Below, piece after piece: positions 26,609 to 36,846 of a DNA stretch of 41,988 nucleotides. Under the pieces are notes generated by a model, which had not been told where the DNA came from, made no database searches, and saw only the letters and a list, made by a program, of their open reading frames with translations. Location: assembly GCF_010093185.1 (NCBI RefSeq), contig NZ_PDWL01000027.1, positions 1-41,988 of the forward strand, in the 5' to 3' direction. A program made the position numbers and the translations under genes. This DNA comes from Pseudoxanthomonas jiangsuensis (lineage in GTDB: Bacteria; Pseudomonadota; Gammaproteobacteria; Xanthomonadales; Xanthomonadaceae). Numbering within the stretch: position 1 is the stretch's first letter; each line of letters begins with the position of its first letter.

Positions 26609-27127
26609 TCAGAGCCGGCTGCGGCCCTTGCGGCGCTGGAACGCGGCCAGCAGGCCCCAGCCGGCCAGCAGGACGAAGCCGATCAGGCTCCAGCCCGGCA
26701 TGCTGATGCCCAGCAGGGTCCAGTCCACGGTGCCGCAATCGCCGGTGCCGGTGAGGACCTTGCGCACCAGTTCCAGCGGACCCAGGGTTTCCTGCAGGAA
26801 CGACAGCGGCGGGCCGCAGGACGGCGCGGTACCGGCCGGCTGCAGCTGCAGCCAGACATGCCGGCCGGCGATGCCGATGCCGACCAGCGAGGCGAGCGCC
26901 ACCAGCACGCCGTAGGCCTTCCGCCCGCCCGCGCCGCGCGGGGCGTGCAGTCCGCCGGCCAGGAACACCAGCCCCAGCGCCGCATAGGCCAGGCGCTGGA
27001 AGATGCACAGCGGGCACGGTTCCAGGCCTTGGTAGAGCTGGGTGTAGATCGCGTAGCCGATCAGGGCCGCGCAGCCCAGGAAACCGGCGAGGAACTGCGC
27101 GCGGAAACTCCAGCGGAAGGGATTCAT
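26609..27127 (-). CDS. dsbB: disulfide bond formation protein DsbB
   Basis: A 172-aa inner-membrane protein with four transmembrane helices (about 12-29, 46-61, 71-89, 143-161). The first periplasmic loop has Cys38-Pro-Leu-Cys41 and the second Cys104 with Cys131, the two redox pairs that pass electrons from DsbA to quinone; Arg45 after the CPLC motif fits the quinone-binding position. Length is typical. It is the upstream neighbour of the DAHP synthase gene. Confidence 0.96.
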   Translation of the reverse strand: MNPFRWSFRAQFLAGFLGCAALIGYAIYTQLYQGLEPCPLCIFQRLAYAALGLVFLAGGLHAPRGAGGRKAYGVLVALASLVGIGIAGRHVWLQLQPAGTAPSCGPPLSFLQETLGPLELVRKVLTGTGDCGTVDWTLLGISMPGWSLIGFVLLAGWGLLAAFQRRKGRSRL

Positions 27128-27207
27128 CGACGGGAACGGCCGGGAAGCTGCGGAAGTCCCGATTATTCCCCATCGGCGGCGGCAAGGTAACCGTGGCAGC
27201 TGAAACG

Positions 27208-27232
27208 AAAAACCCCGGCGCGGGGCCGGGGT
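27208..27232 (-). terminator. terminator at the end of the ribosomal cluster
   Basis: On the minus strand a 7-8 bp CCCCGGC-type stem is followed by TTTTTCGTTT. It lies 30 bases after the rplQ stop and closes the alpha operon. Confidence 0.88.
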
Positions 27233-27260
27233 CTTCGTGGCGTCGCGATGCGCTCGCGGC

Positions 27261-27632
27261 TTACTCGGCCGCCTGCGGGCGGTCGACCAGCTCGACGTAG
27301 GCCATCGGCGCGTTGTCGCCGGCGCGGAAGCCGCACTTGAGGATGCGCAGGTAGCCGCCCGGACGGGCCTGGTAACGCGGGCCCAGCATGGTGAACAGGT
27401 TGCCCACCGCTTCCTTGTCGCGCAGGCGCGCGAAGGCCAGGCGGCGGTTGGCGACGTTGTCGACCTTGGCCAGGGTGATCAGCGGCTCGGCGACGCGGCG
27501 CAGCTCCTTGGCCTTGGGCAGGGTGGTCTTGATCAGCTCGTGCTTGAACAGCGAGGCGGCCATGTTCTTGAACATCGCTTCGCGGTGGGCGCTGGTGCGG
27601 CTGAACTTGCGGCCGGCTTTCTGGTGGCGCAT
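27261..27632 (-). CDS. rplQ: 50S ribosomal protein L17
   Basis: A 123-aa L17, last gene of the alpha operon, recognised by [20 protein letters not shown], the family start, and the [19 protein letters not shown] block near the C-terminus. L17 binds 23S rRNA near the exit tunnel. It lies 189 bases after rpoA, an unusually long gap for this pair, filled with three hairpins (27722-27804), and ends just before the cluster terminator. Confidence 0.98.
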   Translation of the reverse strand: MRHQKAGRKFSRTSAHREAMFKNMAASLFKHELIKTTLPKAKELRRVAEPLITLAKVDNVANRRLAFARLRDKEAVGNLFTMLGPRYQARPGGYLRILKCGFRAGDNAPMAYVELVDRPQAAE

Positions 27633-27721
27633 GACGGTGTGTCCTTTATCGGTTCAATGATGGGTCGTTGTGGATCGCTGTCGCCATCCTGGCGGTGTTG
27701 CCGTGGACTGCGCTGGCCCGG

Positions 27722-27804
27722 TCCGGCCTCCCTGGCCGGAGAGTCGCCGCGGGCCTTCTGGGGCCCGTCGGCGCTTGAACGCCTCCGCGTCGCCGTGGAC
27801 GCGG
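27722..27804 (-). other. three stacked hairpins between rpoA and rplQ
   Basis: Perfect stems at 27722-27740 (7 bp TCCGGCC/GGCCGGA), 27745-27773 (about 11 bp with one bulge) and 27783-27804 (8 bp TCCGCGTC/GACGCGGA). None has a T-run. They could reduce read-through or protect the rpoA mRNA end. Confidence 0.5.
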
Positions 27805-27821
27805 AAGCGGTGTTTCCACTA

Positions 27822-28820
27822 TCAGCCGAGCATCCCGTGGGCGGCGACGCCGGCCGGCGGCCAGTTCTCGAGCTTCATGCCGAGGGACAGGCCGCGCTGG
27901 GCGAGGACTTCCTTGATCTCGGTCAGCGACTTCTTGCCCAAGTTCGGGGTCTTGAGCAGCTCGACCTCGGTCTTCTGGATCAGGTCGCCGATGTAGTAGA
28001 TGCTCTCGGCCTTCAGGCAGTTGGCCGAACGCACGGTCAGCTCCAGGTCGTCGATCGGGCGCAGCAGCACCGGGTCCACGCCGGCCGGGGTCGGCTTGGC
28101 CGCGCCGCGGTCGCGGTGGGTGAAGTCGCCGAACACCGACAGCTGGTCGCTGAGGATGTCGGCGGCGGTGCGCACGGCTTCCTCGGCGTCGATGGTGCCG
28201 TTGGTCTCGATGTCGATGACCAGCTTGTCCAGATCGGTGCGCTGCTCGACGCGCGCGGCTTCCACCGCGTAGGCGACGCGGCGGACCGGCGAGAACGAGG
28301 CATCCAGGACCAGGCGGCCGATCGCACGGCTCTCCTCGTCCGGACGGCGGCGCGAGGTCGCCGGCTGGTAGCCGAAGCCACGCTCGATCTTCAGGCGCAT
28401 GTTCAGCGCCGTGTCCTTGGTCAGGTGGCAGATCACGTGGTCGGGATTGAGGATCTCGACGTTGTGGTCGGTCTTGATGTCGCCGGCGGTGACCACGCCC
28501 GGGCCCTGCTTGGACAGGCTCAGGGTGGAGCTTTCGCCGCTGTGCATGCGGATGGCGACGTCCTTGAGGTTCAGCAGGACTTCCAGCACGTCCTCCTGCA
28601 GGCCTTCCACCGTGGTGTACTCGTGCAGCACGCCGTCGATCTCGACCTCGGTGATCGCGAAGCCCGGGATCGAGGACAGCAGGACGCGGCGCAGCGCGTT
28701 GCCCAGCGTGTGGCCGTAGCCGCGCTCGAGCGGCTCGATCACGATCTTGGCGCGATTGTCGGTGAGGCGTTCGATCTGCGGTCCGCGGGGACGCAGGACC
28801 TGGTTGGCGGTAACCGTCAT
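27822..28820 (-). CDS. rpoA: RNA polymerase alpha subunit
   Basis: A 332-aa alpha subunit that dimerises to start RNA polymerase assembly. The N-terminal domain has [20 protein letters not shown] and the [16 protein letters not shown] block; the C-terminal domain (about 245-320) has [20 protein letters not shown] and [14 protein letters not shown], which contacts UP elements and activators. Length is standard for gammaproteobacteria. It follows rpsD after 157 bases that hold a strong 9-bp hairpin at 28944-28965. Confidence 0.98.
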   Translation of the reverse strand: MTVTANQVLRPRGPQIERLTDNRAKIVIEPLERGYGHTLGNALRRVLLSSIPGFAITEVEIDGVLHEYTTVEGLQEDVLEVLLNLKDVAIRMHSGESSTLSLSKQGPGVVTAGDIKTDHNVEILNPDHVICHLTKDTALNMRLKIERGFGYQPATSRRRPDEESRAIGRLVLDASFSPVRRVAYAVEAARVEQRTDLDKLVIDIETNGTIDAEEAVRTAADILSDQLSVFGDFTHRDRGAAKPTPAGVDPVLLRPIDDLELTVRSANCLKAESIYYIGDLIQKTEVELLKTPNLGKKSLTEIKEVLAQRGLSLGMKLENWPPAGVAAHGMLG

Positions 28821-28943
28821 GTTGCGGATTCTCCTGCAATGAACCGACGATCCGGGGGAACCGCCGGCCCTGATGTGTGGCCCCGTCGTCCGGGGGCGGC
28901 CGGAAGGCGGGGCGACGCGATCCGGCCGGAGGTGGAATACGGC

Positions 28944-28965
28944 GCCGCGCCCCTGGGGGCGCGGC
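28944..28965 (-). other. strong hairpin between rpsD and rpoA
   Basis: A perfect 9-bp stem (GCCGCGCCC with GGGCGCGGC) and four-base loop, without T-run. It may tune rpoA output relative to the ribosomal genes. Confidence 0.5.
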
Positions 28966-28977
28966 TGCCTGCCACTG

Positions 28978-29604
28978 TTACTTCGAGTACAACTCGACGA
29001 TCAGCGCTTCGTTGATGTCGGCCGGCAGGTCGGCACGGTCCGGCACGGCCTTGAACACGCCGGCGAACTTCTTGGCATCGACCTCGACCCAGGACGGGTT
29101 CAGGTCGTGCTGCTCGGCGACGGTCAGGGCTTCCTGGACGCGCAGCTGCTTCTGGGCCTTCTCCGACAGCGCGATCGCGTCGCCGGCCTTGACCTGGTAC
29201 GACGGCAGGTTCACCGGCTTGCCGTTGACCAGCACGCCGCGGTGGCTGACCAGCTGGCGGGCGGCCGGACGGGTCACGGCGAAGCCCATGCGGTAGATGA
29301 CGTTGTCCAGGCGGGTTTCCAGCAGCTGCAGCAGGTTCTCGCCGGTGTTGCCCTTCTTGGTCGAGGCCTTCTTGTAGTAGTTGCGGAACTGGCGCTCCAG
29401 CAGGCCGTAGATGCGCTTGACCTTCTGCTTCTCGCGCAGCTGGGTGGCGTAGTCGGAGAGCTTGCCCTTGCGGGCGGCGCCGTGCTGGCCGGGCTTCTGC
29501 TCCAGCTTGCACTTGGAGTCCAGCGCACGGGCCGGGCTCTTGAGCGACAGGTCGGCGCCTTCGCGGCGCGCGAGCTTACAGGTAGGACCGATATAACGAG
29601 CCAT
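28978..29604 (-). CDS. rpsD: 30S ribosomal protein S4
   Basis: A 208-aa S4, a primary 16S rRNA binder that nucleates 30S assembly; in E. coli it also represses its own operon. Seen here: [16 protein letters not shown] start, [19 protein letters not shown], and the S4 RNA-binding domain with [17 protein letters not shown]. It is the zinc-free form, with a single Cys near the N-terminus. It starts 14 bases after the rpsK stop. Confidence 0.98.
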   Translation of the reverse strand: MARYIGPTCKLARREGADLSLKSPARALDSKCKLEQKPGQHGAARKGKLSDYATQLREKQKVKRIYGLLERQFRNYYKKASTKKGNTGENLLQLLETRLDNVIYRMGFAVTRPAARQLVSHRGVLVNGKPVNLPSYQVKAGDAIALSEKAQKQLRVQEALTVAEQHDLNPSWVEVDAKKFAGVFKAVPDRADLPADINEALIVELYSK

Positions 29605-29618
29605 TTTTTATCGCCCCC

Positions 29619-30011
29619 TTAGACGCGACGCTTCTTCGGCGGACGGCACCCGTTGTGCGGGATCGGCGTCACGTCGATGATGTTGGTGATCTTGTAGCCC
29701 ACATTGTTGAGCGAGCGCACGGCCGATTCACGGCCCGGGCCCGGTCCCTTGATGCGGACCTCCAGCGACTTCACGCCGTAGTCGAGCGCGGCCTTGCCGG
29801 CCTTCTCGGCGGCGACCTGCGCCGCGAACGGGGTCGACTTGCGCGAACCGCGGAAGCCCGCGCCGCCCGAGGTCGCCCACGACAGGGCGTTGCCCTGGCG
29901 GTCGGTGATGGTCACGATGGTGTTGTTGAAAGAAGCGTGGACGTGGGCGATGCCGTCGGTGACGACGCGCTTGATCTTCTTCTTGGTCTTGGATGCTGCC
30001 GGCTTAGCCAT
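29619..30011 (-). CDS. rpsK: 30S ribosomal protein S11
   Basis: A 130-aa S11 of the platform of the small subunit. [24 protein letters not shown]-like [18 protein letters not shown] and the C-terminal [18 protein letters not shown] are diagnostic. The start region is Lys-rich. It is 12 bases downstream of rpsM in the alpha operon. Confidence 0.98.
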   Translation of the reverse strand: MAKPAASKTKKKIKRVVTDGIAHVHASFNNTIVTITDRQGNALSWATSGGAGFRGSRKSTPFAAQVAAEKAGKAALDYGVKSLEVRIKGPGPGRESAVRSLNNVGYKITNIIDVTPIPHNGCRPPKKRRV

Positions 30012-30023
30012 GGTCGGTATCCC

Positions 30024-30380
30024 TTACTTCCTGATCGCCTTGCGCGGACCCTTGCGGGTGCGGGCGTTGGTGCGGGTGCGCTGGCCGCGCAGGGGCAGGC
30101 CGCGACGATGGCGCAGGCCGCGGTAGCAGCCCAGGTCCATCAGACGCTTGATGGCGATGCCGATTTCGCGACGCAGGTCGCCTTCGACCACGTACTTGCC
30201 GACCTCGGCGCGCAGGCGCTCGACTTCCGGCTCGGACAGGTCACGGATCTTGGTCGTCGAAGCCACGCCAGCGGCCTCGCAAACCTTCTTCGACCGGGTG
30301 CGGCCGATGCCAAAAATGCTCTGCAACCCTACCCAGACGTGCTTCTGGGTCGGCAGGTTGACGCCTGCAATACGCGCCAT
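30024..30380 (-). CDS. rpsM: 30S ribosomal protein S13
   Basis: A 118-aa S13 located in the head of the small subunit, contacting P-site tRNA and L5. The start [19 protein letters not shown], the helix-hairpin [15 protein letters not shown] and the C-terminal [20 protein letters not shown] are typical. It opens the alpha block and is preceded by a 332-base gap with a possible promoter. Confidence 0.98.
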   Translation of the reverse strand: MARIAGVNLPTQKHVWVGLQSIFGIGRTRSKKVCEAAGVASTTKIRDLSEPEVERLRAEVGKYVVEGDLRREIGIAIKRLMDLGCYRGLRHRRGLPLRGQRTRTNARTRKGPRKAIRK

Positions 30381-30712
30381 GACGCGATCTCCAAACTTGA
30401 GGGTCGGAACGCGCTCGGCACGCCCGACAGGATTGGTTCAAAAGTGAACTGCGAATTCTATCAATGTCTCGGATTACTTGGAAGCCCGGGGCCACAAGGC
30501 CCTGGACCCGGCATGGGGAGTGTGCCCATGCTCCGGCGCCGGACTCCGCTGACGGCCCCGGTTGCCCGGATCCGCCGGCCGCGCTACTCCAGCGCGGCAC
30601 CGCAGTGTCTCACCCGCGCGCGAGACGTCGCACGGGCCGCCCATTTCTGGAAGATCCGGTCCGATGGACCGGCTTGCCGGCGGAATGGGTCCGCCGGGCT
30701 TGGGTATTCAGG
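30381..30712 (-). other. secY-rpsM spacer: no rpmJ, five hairpins
   Basis: Many gammaproteobacteria have rpmJ (L36) here. I find no start or Cys-rich L36 sequence on either strand. Instead there are hairpins at 30489-30502, 30511-30531 (CATGGG/CCCATG), 30578-30598 (8 bp), 30656-30672 (7 bp CCGGTCC/GGACCGG) and 30677-30697 (8 bp CCGGCGGA/TCCGCCGG), then a candidate promoter. Confidence 0.7.
30455..30483 (-). promoter_or_regulatory. candidate promoter of rpsM-rplQ block
   Basis: On the minus strand TTCCAA (30483-30478) and TAGAAT (30460-30455) are 17 bases apart, about 75 bases before rpsM. The -10 is good and the -35 modest. It would allow separate expression of the alpha genes. Confidence 0.4.
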
Positions 30713-32068
30713 TCAGCCGCGGGCGAGACCGCCGCGCGAACCGCCCTTCAGGTTGGCCTTCTTCAACAGGCTCTCGTACTGGTGCGACATCAGGTGGGCC
30801 TGGATCTGGGCGATGAAGTCCATCACCACCACCACCACGATCAGCAAGGAGGTGCCGCCGAAGTAGAACGAGGTGCCCAGCTGGGTGCGCATCACTTCCG
30901 GCAGCAGGCAGACGATCACCAGGTAGGCGGCGCCGGCGGCGGTCAGCCGGGTCAGCACGCCGTCGATGTAGTCGGCCGTGGCCTTGCCCGGGCGGATGCC
31001 CGGGATCAGCGCGCCGGACTTCTTCAGGTTGTCCGCGGTTTCCTGCGAGTTGAACACCAGCGCGGTGTAGAAGAACGCGAAACCGGTGATCAGCGCGGCG
31101 AACACGATCATGTGCAGCGGCTCGCCCGGGGCCAGCGCGTTGGACACGCGCTGCAGCCAGGTGGCCGAGGTGGCCTGGCCGGACCACATGCTCAGCGTCG
31201 CCGGGAAGGCCAGGATGCTGGAGGCGAAGATCGCGGGGATCACGCCGGACATGTTGAGCTTCAGCGGCAGGAACGAGGTCTGGTTCATGTACGCGTTGCG
31301 ACCGCCCTGGCGGCGCGCGTAGTTGACCGTGATCCGGCGCTGGCCGCGCTCGACGAACACCACGAACCAGGTGAACGCCAGCACCACCGCCACGATCAGC
31401 AGCAGGGTCAGGAAGTTCATGCTGCCGCCGCGGTAGGCCTCGATCGTCTGGATCACCGCGCCCGGCAGGCCGGCGACGATGCCGGCGAAGATGATCAGCG
31501 ACACGCCGTTGCCGATGCCGCGCTCGGTCACCTGCTCGCCGATCCACATCAGGAAGATGGTGCCGGCGGTCAGCGCGACCACGGCGGTCAGGACGAAGCC
31601 GGTGCCCGGCGCGTAAACCACCGGCATGCCGCCCGGGGCGACCTGGTTCTGCAGCGCCAGGGCGATGCTGCCGCCCTGCACCACCGCCAGCAGCACCGCG
31701 CCGATGCGCGAGTACTGGGTGATCTTGCGGCGGCCGGACTCGCCTTCCTTCTGCAGCGACTTCAGCGCCGGGAAGATGTGCACGGCCAGCTGCATCACGA
31801 TCGACGCCGAGATGTACGGCATCACGTTCAGCGCGAAGATGCTGAAGCGGTGCAGGGCGCCGCCCGAGAACATGTTGAACATGTCCACGATGCCGCCGCC
31901 CTGCGCCTGCATCATGGCGAGCATGGCATCGGGGTTGACGCCCGGCACCGGCACGAAGCAGCCGATCCGGTAGACGATCAACGCACCCAGCACGAACAGC
32001 AGGCGCTGGCGAAGTTCGGTGAACTTGCCCAGGCCGCTGCCGAGATTGCCGATGCCAGCTTGCGCCAT
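30713..32068 (-). CDS. secY: protein translocase subunit SecY
   Basis: A 451-aa inner-membrane protein with ten hydrophobic helices, the pore of the Sec translocon working with SecE, SecG and SecA. Seen: [22 protein letters not shown] (helix 1), the plug region with [30 protein letters not shown], the cytosolic loop [17 protein letters not shown], and the C-terminal [19 protein letters not shown]. It starts seven bases after rplO and ends the spc block. Confidence 0.98.
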   Translation of the reverse strand: MAQAGIGNLGSGLGKFTELRQRLLFVLGALIVYRIGCFVPVPGVNPDAMLAMMQAQGGGIVDMFNMFSGGALHRFSIFALNVMPYISASIVMQLAVHIFPALKSLQKEGESGRRKITQYSRIGAVLLAVVQGGSIALALQNQVAPGGMPVVYAPGTGFVLTAVVALTAGTIFLMWIGEQVTERGIGNGVSLIIFAGIVAGLPGAVIQTIEAYRGGSMNFLTLLLIVAVVLAFTWFVVFVERGQRRITVNYARRQGGRNAYMNQTSFLPLKLNMSGVIPAIFASSILAFPATLSMWSGQATSATWLQRVSNALAPGEPLHMIVFAALITGFAFFYTALVFNSQETADNLKKSGALIPGIRPGKATADYIDGVLTRLTAAGAAYLVIVCLLPEVMRTQLGTSFYFGGTSLLIVVVVVMDFIAQIQAHLMSHQYESLLKKANLKGGSRGGLARG

Positions 32069-32075
32069 GTGCCGA

Positions 32076-32513
32076 TTACTCCTCGATGCTGCCGCCGGCG
32101 GCTTCCACCGCGGCCTTGGCGCCCGCGGTCAGCTGCACGCCCTTGATCACCAGCTTGCGCGACAGCTCGCCCTTCTTGACGATCTTGGCGCGCTTGGCGG
32201 TGGAGGGGACCAGCTTGGCCGCCTTCAGCGCGGCGAAGTCGACGGTGTCGCCCTCGACCAGGGCCAGCTTGTACAGCAGCACCTCGGCGGTGTCCTTGGC
32301 CGACAGCGAGCGGAAGCCGATCTTCGGCAGGCGGCGCTGCATCGGGGTCTGGCCGCCTTCGAAGCCGGCCTTGATCTTGCCCTTGCCGGCGCGCGCGAAC
32401 GAACCCTTGTGGCCGCGGCCCGCGGTCTTGCCGAGGCCCGAACCGATGCCGCGACCGACGCGGGTGCGTTCCTGGCGGGCGCCCTCGGCGGGCTTGAGAG
32501 TGTTGAGACGCAT
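32076..32513 (-). CDS. rplO: 50S ribosomal protein L15
   Basis: A 145-aa L15 that binds 23S rRNA late in 50S assembly. The glycine-rich start [20 protein letters not shown] followed by [18 protein letters not shown] and [18 protein letters not shown] are diagnostic. Neighbours rpmD and secY are in the standard spc order with ten- and seven-base gaps. Confidence 0.98.
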   Translation of the reverse strand: MRLNTLKPAEGARQERTRVGRGIGSGLGKTAGRGHKGSFARAGKGKIKAGFEGGQTPMQRRLPKIGFRSLSAKDTAEVLLYKLALVEGDTVDFAALKAAKLVPSTAKRAKIVKKGELSRKLVIKGVQLTAGAKAAVEAAGGSIEE

Positions 32514-32523
32514 GGTGTTCTCC

Positions 32524-32715
32524 TTAGTCCTCGACCCGCACCAGATAGTGCAGCTGGTTGATCAGACCGCGGACCTGCGGGCTGTCCTTCAGCTCGCGCA
32601 CGTCGTTGAGCTTGTTCAGGCCCAGGGCCTTCACCGACAGGCGGTGGCGGGACTGGGTGCCGCGCAGGCCGCGCACCAGGCGCACCTTGACGGTCTTGTT
32701 GGACTCGTTAGCCAT
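32524..32715 (-). CDS. rpmD: 50S ribosomal protein L30
   Basis: A 63-aa L30, short bacterial form, with [20 protein letters not shown] and the helix [20 protein letters not shown]. Its ATG overlaps the rpsE stop by eight bases (32708-32715), a sign of translational coupling. Confidence 0.98.
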   Translation of the reverse strand: MANESNKTVKVRLVRGLRGTQSRHRLSVKALGLNKLNDVRELKDSPQVRGLINQLHYLVRVED

Positions 32716-33250
32716 TGAGGAGTTCCTCCGCCTTCTTGCCGCGCTTGGCCGCGATGCGGGTCGGCGACTGCATGGCTTCCAGGCCCTTCAGCGTGGCGCG
32801 GACCAGGTTGATCGGGTTGCGCGAACCGACGGCCTTGGCCAGCACGTTCTTCACGCCGACCGCTTCCAGCACGGCGCGCATGGCGCCGCCGGCGATCACG
32901 CCGGTACCTTCCGAGGCCGGCTGCATGAACACGCGGGCCGCGCCGTGGCCGGCCTTGACCGGGTGCCACAGGGTGCCGTTGTTCAGGTCGACGTTGAGCA
33001 TGCCCTTGCGCGCGTACTCCATCGACTTCTGGATGGCCACCGGGACCTCGCGGGCCTTGCCGTAGCCGAAGCCGACCTTGCCGTCGCCGTCGCCGACCAC
33101 GGTCAGCGCGGTGAAGGTGAACTGGCGACCGCCCTTGACGGTCTTGCTGACGCGATTGACCGCGACCAGCTTCTCGATCATGCCGTCGTCGACCTTTTCT
33201 TCGCGGTTGCGGTCGCGATCGCGACCCCGCGGCTGACGCTCTTCTGCCAT
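32708..33250 (-). CDS. rpsE: 30S ribosomal protein S5
   Basis: A 180-aa S5, which shapes the mRNA entry and decoding accuracy. After an Arg/Glu-rich start ([19 protein letters not shown]) come the S5 RNA-binding domain [18 protein letters not shown] and the C-terminal [19 protein letters not shown]. The start at 33250 is the Met expected for the family; the frame continues upstream without similarity. The stop overlaps rpmD. Confidence 0.97.
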   Translation of the reverse strand: MAEERQPRGRDRDRNREEKVDDGMIEKLVAVNRVSKTVKGGRQFTFTALTVVGDGDGKVGFGYGKAREVPVAIQKSMEYARKGMLNVDLNNGTLWHPVKAGHGAARVFMQPASEGTGVIAGGAMRAVLEAVGVKNVLAKAVGSRNPINLVRATLKGLEAMQSPTRIAAKRGKKAEELLNG

Positions 33251-33403
33251 CTTCGTATTCCTTAGGTGTGTAGGGATGTACGGCTCGCGGCCGCTTATGG
33301 TTGTGGGCTGTCGCGGTGCAGCGTCACGTCCCCGCAGAAGGAGGACGGCGCCCGGCGCCACCTGCGCCGGCAGGCCGGGCCCGCCGAAGCGGGCCGCGGG
33401 GGA

Positions 33404-33760
33404 TCAGAACTGCAGGCCGCCTTCGCGGGCGGCGTCGGCCAGCGCCTTGATGCGGCCGTGGAAGCGGTAGCCCGAGCGGTCGAAGGCGACCTTCTCGATG
33501 CCCGCGGCCTTGGCGCGCTCGGCGATCAGCTTGCCGACCTTGGCGGCCGCGTCGGTGTTCTTGCTGCTCTTCAGGCCGTCCTTGACGTCGGCCTGCAGGG
33601 TGTTGGCGGCGGCGATCACCTTGGCGCCGTCGGCGGTGAACAGCTGGGCGTACAGGTGCTGGCCGGTGCGCAGCACCGACAGGCGCGGCACGCCGAGCTT
33701 GCGGATGTGGGCGCGGGTGGACTTGGCGCGGCGCAGGCGGGCGTCGTTCTTGATGCTCAT
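33404..33760 (-). CDS. rplR: 50S ribosomal protein L18
   Basis: A 118-aa L18 that binds 5S rRNA with L5 and L25. Diagnostic parts: [35 protein letters not shown] and the C-terminal [20 protein letters not shown]. The Met at 33760 is the family start. It is separated from rpsE by 153 bases of GC-rich spacer with no gene. Confidence 0.98.
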   Translation of the reverse strand: MSIKNDARLRRAKSTRAHIRKLGVPRLSVLRTGQHLYAQLFTADGAKVIAAANTLQADVKDGLKSSKNTDAAAKVGKLIAERAKAAGIEKVAFDRSGYRFHGRIKALADAAREGGLQF

Positions 33761-33849
33761 GGTCTGTGTCCTCGAAAGCGGATCGGCTTGGGCCTGTCTC
33801 CCCTGGAGGCCCGGCCACGGGTGGCCAGGCTTCCGGCGGGAGGCCGGCA

Positions 33850-34377
33850 TTACGCCTTCTTGGCTTCCTTGCGAATGATGACTTCGTCGGAGTACTTCAC
33901 GCCCTTGCCCTTGTAGGGCTCCGGCGGGCGGAAACCGCGGATCTTGGCCGCGACTTCGCCGACGCGCTGCTTGTCCGCACCCTGGACCAGGATCTCGGTC
34001 TGGGTCGGGGTGGCCAGGGTGATGCCTTCCGGCGCCTGGAACACGACCGGGTGCGAGAAACCGAGCGACAGGCTCAGGTCCTTGCCCTGCATCGCGGCGC
34101 GGTAACCCACGCCAACCAGCTCGAGCTTGCGCTCGAAGCCTTCCGACACGCCCTTGACCATGTTGGCCAGGATGGCGCGCACGGTGCCGGTCAGCGGGAC
34201 CAGCGAGGCGTCGTTGGCCGACAGCACGGCGTTGCCGTCCTCGACGGCGATCTGAACGCCGGCCGGCTTGGCCAGCGACAGGGTGCCCTTCGGACCCTTG
34301 GCGCTGACGCTGGTGTCCTGGATGTTCAGTTCGACGCCCTTGGGCAGGGCGATCGGCTTCTTGGCTACGCGGGACAT
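33850..34377 (-). CDS. rplF: 50S ribosomal protein L6
   Basis: A 175-aa L6 with the two related alpha/beta domains. The start is [20 protein letters not shown], the second domain ends in [20 protein letters not shown] followed by GVKYSDEVI, the universal L6 signature near the sarcin-ricin loop. Length is normal; it lies between rpsH and rplR in standard order. Confidence 0.98.
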   Translation of the reverse strand: MSRVAKKPIALPKGVELNIQDTSVSAKGPKGTLSLAKPAGVQIAVEDGNAVLSANDASLVPLTGTVRAILANMVKGVSEGFERKLELVGVGYRAAMQGKDLSLSLGFSHPVVFQAPEGITLATPTQTEILVQGADKQRVGEVAAKIRGFRPPEPYKGKGVKYSDEVIIRKEAKKA

Positions 34378-34396
34378 GGTCGTCGTACTCCTTCGA

Positions 34397-34795
34397 TTAG
34401 GCCACGTAGCACAGGACTTCGCCGCCCACGCCGGCGTTGCGCGCCTGCTTGTCGGTCATGATGCCCTGGGAGGTGGAGATGATGGCCACGCCGAGGCCGC
34501 CGAGGACCTTCGGCAGCTCGCTCTTGCCGCGGTACAGGCGCAGGCCCGAGCGCGAGGCGCGCTTGAGCTGCTCGATGACCGGGCGGCCCTCGAAGTACTT
34601 CAGCACGATCTCGAGTTCGGCCTTGTTGTTCTCGCCCTGGGTCACGCGCAGGTCCGAGATGTAGCCCTCGTCCTTGAGGACGTTGGCGATGGCGACCTTG
34701 ATCTTGGAGGACGGCAGCTTCACCGTCTGCTTGCCCACAGCGGCCGCATTCTTGATGCGGACCAGCATGTCGGCGATGGGATCAGTCATGCTCAT
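34397..34795 (-). CDS. rpsH: 30S ribosomal protein S8
   Basis: A 132-aa S8, a primary 16S rRNA binder; in E. coli it represses the spc operon at the rplX-rplE m[18 protein letters not shown] at the start and the end [20 protein letters not shown] are diagnostic. The ATG two codons downstream (34789) is an alternative start. The upstream 185-base gap holds a 9-bp AAACCGGCC hairpin (34912-34934). Confidence 0.98.
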   Translation of the reverse strand: MSMTDPIADMLVRIKNAAAVGKQTVKLPSSKIKVAIANVLKDEGYISDLRVTQGENNKAELEIVLKYFEGRPVIEQLKRASRSGLRLYRGKSELPKVLGGLGVAIISTSQGIMTDKQARNAGVGGEVLCYVA

Positions 34796-34980
34796 GAATG
34801 GTTCCTTGAGTGCACCGATATCCGCTTTCGCGAAATCTGGATTGTTCCCGGGAGGGGCCGGGACCCTGTCGCATCCCGGTCGGCCCGGGGAAGCGCGGAA
34901 TCATAGCAGGAAAACCGGCCGCGTGGGCCGGTTTGCCGGATACAGCGCGGGACGGACGACCCGGAGGCCGCCCCGCCCTC

Positions 34981-35286
34981 TTACCAGCTGGCCTTGCGCA
35001 GGCCCGGCACGTCGCCGCGCATGGTGGCTTCGCGCAGCTTGTTGCGGCCCAGGCCGAACTTGCGGTACACGCCACGCGGGCGGCCCGACAGTTCGCAGCG
35101 GTTGCGCTGGCGGCTCGGCGAGGAGTCGCGCGGCAGCTTGGCCAGCTTGGTCGCCGCCTCGATCTTCTCCTCGTACGAGGCGGTCTGCGAGGAGACGACC
35201 TTCTTCAGGGCGTCGCGCTTGGCCGCGTACTTCTTGGCCAGCTTCTCCCGCTTCGCGTCGCGGTTGACCATGGAGGTCTTTGCCAT
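34981..35286 (-). CDS. rpsN: 30S ribosomal protein S14
   Basis: A 101-aa S14 of the long, zinc-independent type: the CxxC pairs of the short form are missing, and the C-terminal block [20 protein letters not shown] with [18 protein letters not shown] is typical. It stands 12 bases after rplE in the spc order. Confidence 0.98.
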   Translation of the reverse strand: MAKTSMVNRDAKREKLAKKYAAKRDALKKVVSSQTASYEEKIEAATKLAKLPRDSSPSRQRNRCELSGRPRGVYRKFGLGRNKLREATMRGDVPGLRKASW

Positions 35287-35297
35287 GTCTCTAACCC

Positions 35298-35840
35298 TTA
35301 GTTGCGGAACGGGAACTTGAACGCCTCGAGCAGCGCCTTGGCTTCGGCGTCGGTCTTGGCGGTGGTGGTGATGGCGATATCCATGCCGCGGGTCGCATCG
35401 ATCGCGTCGAAGTCGATTTCCGGGAAGATGATCTGTTCCTTCACGCCCATGTTGAAGTTGCCGCGGCCGTCGAACGAACGGCCGGACACGCCGCGGAAGT
35501 CGCGCACGCGCGGCAGCGAGACGCTGATCAGGCGGTCCAGGAACTCGAACATCTGGTGACGGCGCAAGGTCACCTTGCAGCCGATCGGCCAGCCGTCGCG
35601 GATCTTGAACGAGGCCACCGAGACCCGGGCCTTGGTGGTCACCGGCTTCTGGCCGGAGATCTTGGTCAGGTCGGCGACGGCGTTTTCCAGCACCTTCTTG
35701 TTGGCAGCCGCCTCGCCCACGCCCATGTTCAGCGTGATCTTGACGAGCTTGGGCACTTCCATCGGATTGGTGTAACCGAACTTCTCCATGAGAGCCGGCA
35801 CAACCTGTTCCTTGTAGATCTTTTCGAGCCGCGTGGTCAT
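35298..35840 (-). CDS. rplE: 50S ribosomal protein L5
   Basis: A 180-aa L5 that places 5S rRNA in the 50S subunit. The sequence [16 protein letters not shown], the block [20 protein letters not shown] and [20 protein letters not shown] are diagnostic. Eleven bases separate it from rplX. Confidence 0.98.
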   Translation of the reverse strand: MTTRLEKIYKEQVVPALMEKFGYTNPMEVPKLVKITLNMGVGEAAANKKVLENAVADLTKISGQKPVTTKARVSVASFKIRDGWPIGCKVTLRRHQMFEFLDRLISVSLPRVRDFRGVSGRSFDGRGNFNMGVKEQIIFPEIDFDAIDATRGMDIAITTTAKTDAEAKALLEAFKFPFRN

Positions 35841-35851
35841 TGCTTCATTCC

Positions 35852-36169
35852 TCAGGCGTCGAGCGCCTCACCACTGGAGCGGAACACACGCAGTTTGCGT
35901 CCATCCTCCAGGACCTTGAAACCGATGCGCTCGCCCTTGCCGGTGGCGGGGTTGAGCGGCATGACGTTGGAAATGTGGATCGAGGCTTCGCGCTCGACCA
36001 CGCCGCCGGCGACGCCCGCCTGCGGGTTCGGCTTGGTGTGCCGCTTGACCAGGTTGACGTTGGAGACGACCACACGGTCGCCGTCCACGCGCACAACCTC
36101 GCCCTGCTTGCCCTTGTCCTTGCCGGTGGTGACGACCACCTGGTCGCCCTTCTTGATACGGTTTGCCAT
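35852..36169 (-). CDS. rplX: 50S ribosomal protein L24
   Basis: A 105-aa L24, an early assembly initiator of the 50S subunit. The KOW motif reads [20 protein letters not shown], and [20 protein letters not shown] follows. Order and spacing with rplN and rplE are standard. Confidence 0.98.
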   Translation of the reverse strand: MANRIKKGDQVVVTTGKDKGKQGEVVRVDGDRVVVSNVNLVKRHTKPNPQAGVAGGVVEREASIHISNVMPLNPATGKGERIGFKVLEDGRKLRVFRSSGEALDA

Positions 36170-36184
36170 GTCTGCTTCCTCCGC

Positions 36185-36553
36185 TCAGAGCACTTCAGGC
36201 GCGAGCGAGACGATCTTCATGAACTTCTCGGAACGCAGTTCGCGGGTCACCGGTCCGAAGATACGGGTGCCGATCGGCTCCTGCTTGTTGTTCAGCAGGA
36301 CGGCGGCGTTGCCCTCGAAGCGGATCAGCGAGCCGTCGGCGCGACGCACACCCTTGCGGGTGCGGACCACGACGGCGTCGTAGACTTCGCCCTTCTTGAC
36401 CTTGCCGCGCGGGATCGCGTCCTTGACGGTCACCTTGATGATGTCGCCGATGCCTGCGTAACGGCGCTTGGAGCCGCCCAGCACCTTGATGCACATCAGC
36501 TCCTTGGCGCCGGAGTTGTCGGCCACGTCGAGGTAGCTCTGCATCTGGATCAT
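36185..36553 (-). CDS. rplN: 50S ribosomal protein L14
   Basis: A 122-aa L14 with the universal start [20 protein letters not shown] and the C-terminal [20 protein letters not shown]. It contributes to inter-subunit bridges. It begins the spc block directly after rpsQ, 14 bases away. Confidence 0.98.
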   Translation of the reverse strand: MIQMQSYLDVADNSGAKELMCIKVLGGSKRRYAGIGDIIKVTVKDAIPRGKVKKGEVYDAVVVRTRKGVRRADGSLIRFEGNAAVLLNNKQEPIGTRIFGPVTRELRSEKFMKIVSLAPEVL

Positions 36554-36567
36554 GATTCAGATCTCCC

Positions 36568-36834
36568 TTATTCGGCCGCGCGGGTGACGATTTCCACCAC
36601 GCGCCAGTTCTTGGTCTTGGACAGCGGCGCGATCTCGGTCACGCGCACCACGTCGCCCTCTTTGCAGCTGTTGTCCGCATCGTGGGCGTGGAGCTTGGTC
36701 GAGCGCTTGATGTACTTGCCGTACAGGGCGTGCTTGACCTGACGTTCGACCAGGACGGTCACCGTCTTGTCCATCTTGTTGCTGACCACCCGGCCTTCGA
36801 CCGTGCGGACCTGCTTGTTGTTGTCGTCGCTCAT
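36568..36834 (-). CDS. rpsQ: 30S ribosomal protein S17
   Basis: An 88-aa S17, an OB-fold 16S rRNA binder. [20 protein letters not shown] and [20 protein letters not shown] with [14 protein letters not shown] at the end identify it. It is 12 bases after rpmC. Confidence 0.98.
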   Translation of the reverse strand: MSDDNNKQVRTVEGRVVSNKMDKTVTVLVERQVKHALYGKYIKRSTKLHAHDADNSCKEGDVVRVTEIAPLSKTKNWRVVEIVTRAAE

Positions 36835-36846
36835 CGCTGCGATCCC

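Noticed and set aside
30381..30712. rpmJ between secY and rpsM
   Set aside because: Neither strand has the MKVR start or the conserved Cys/His pattern of L36.
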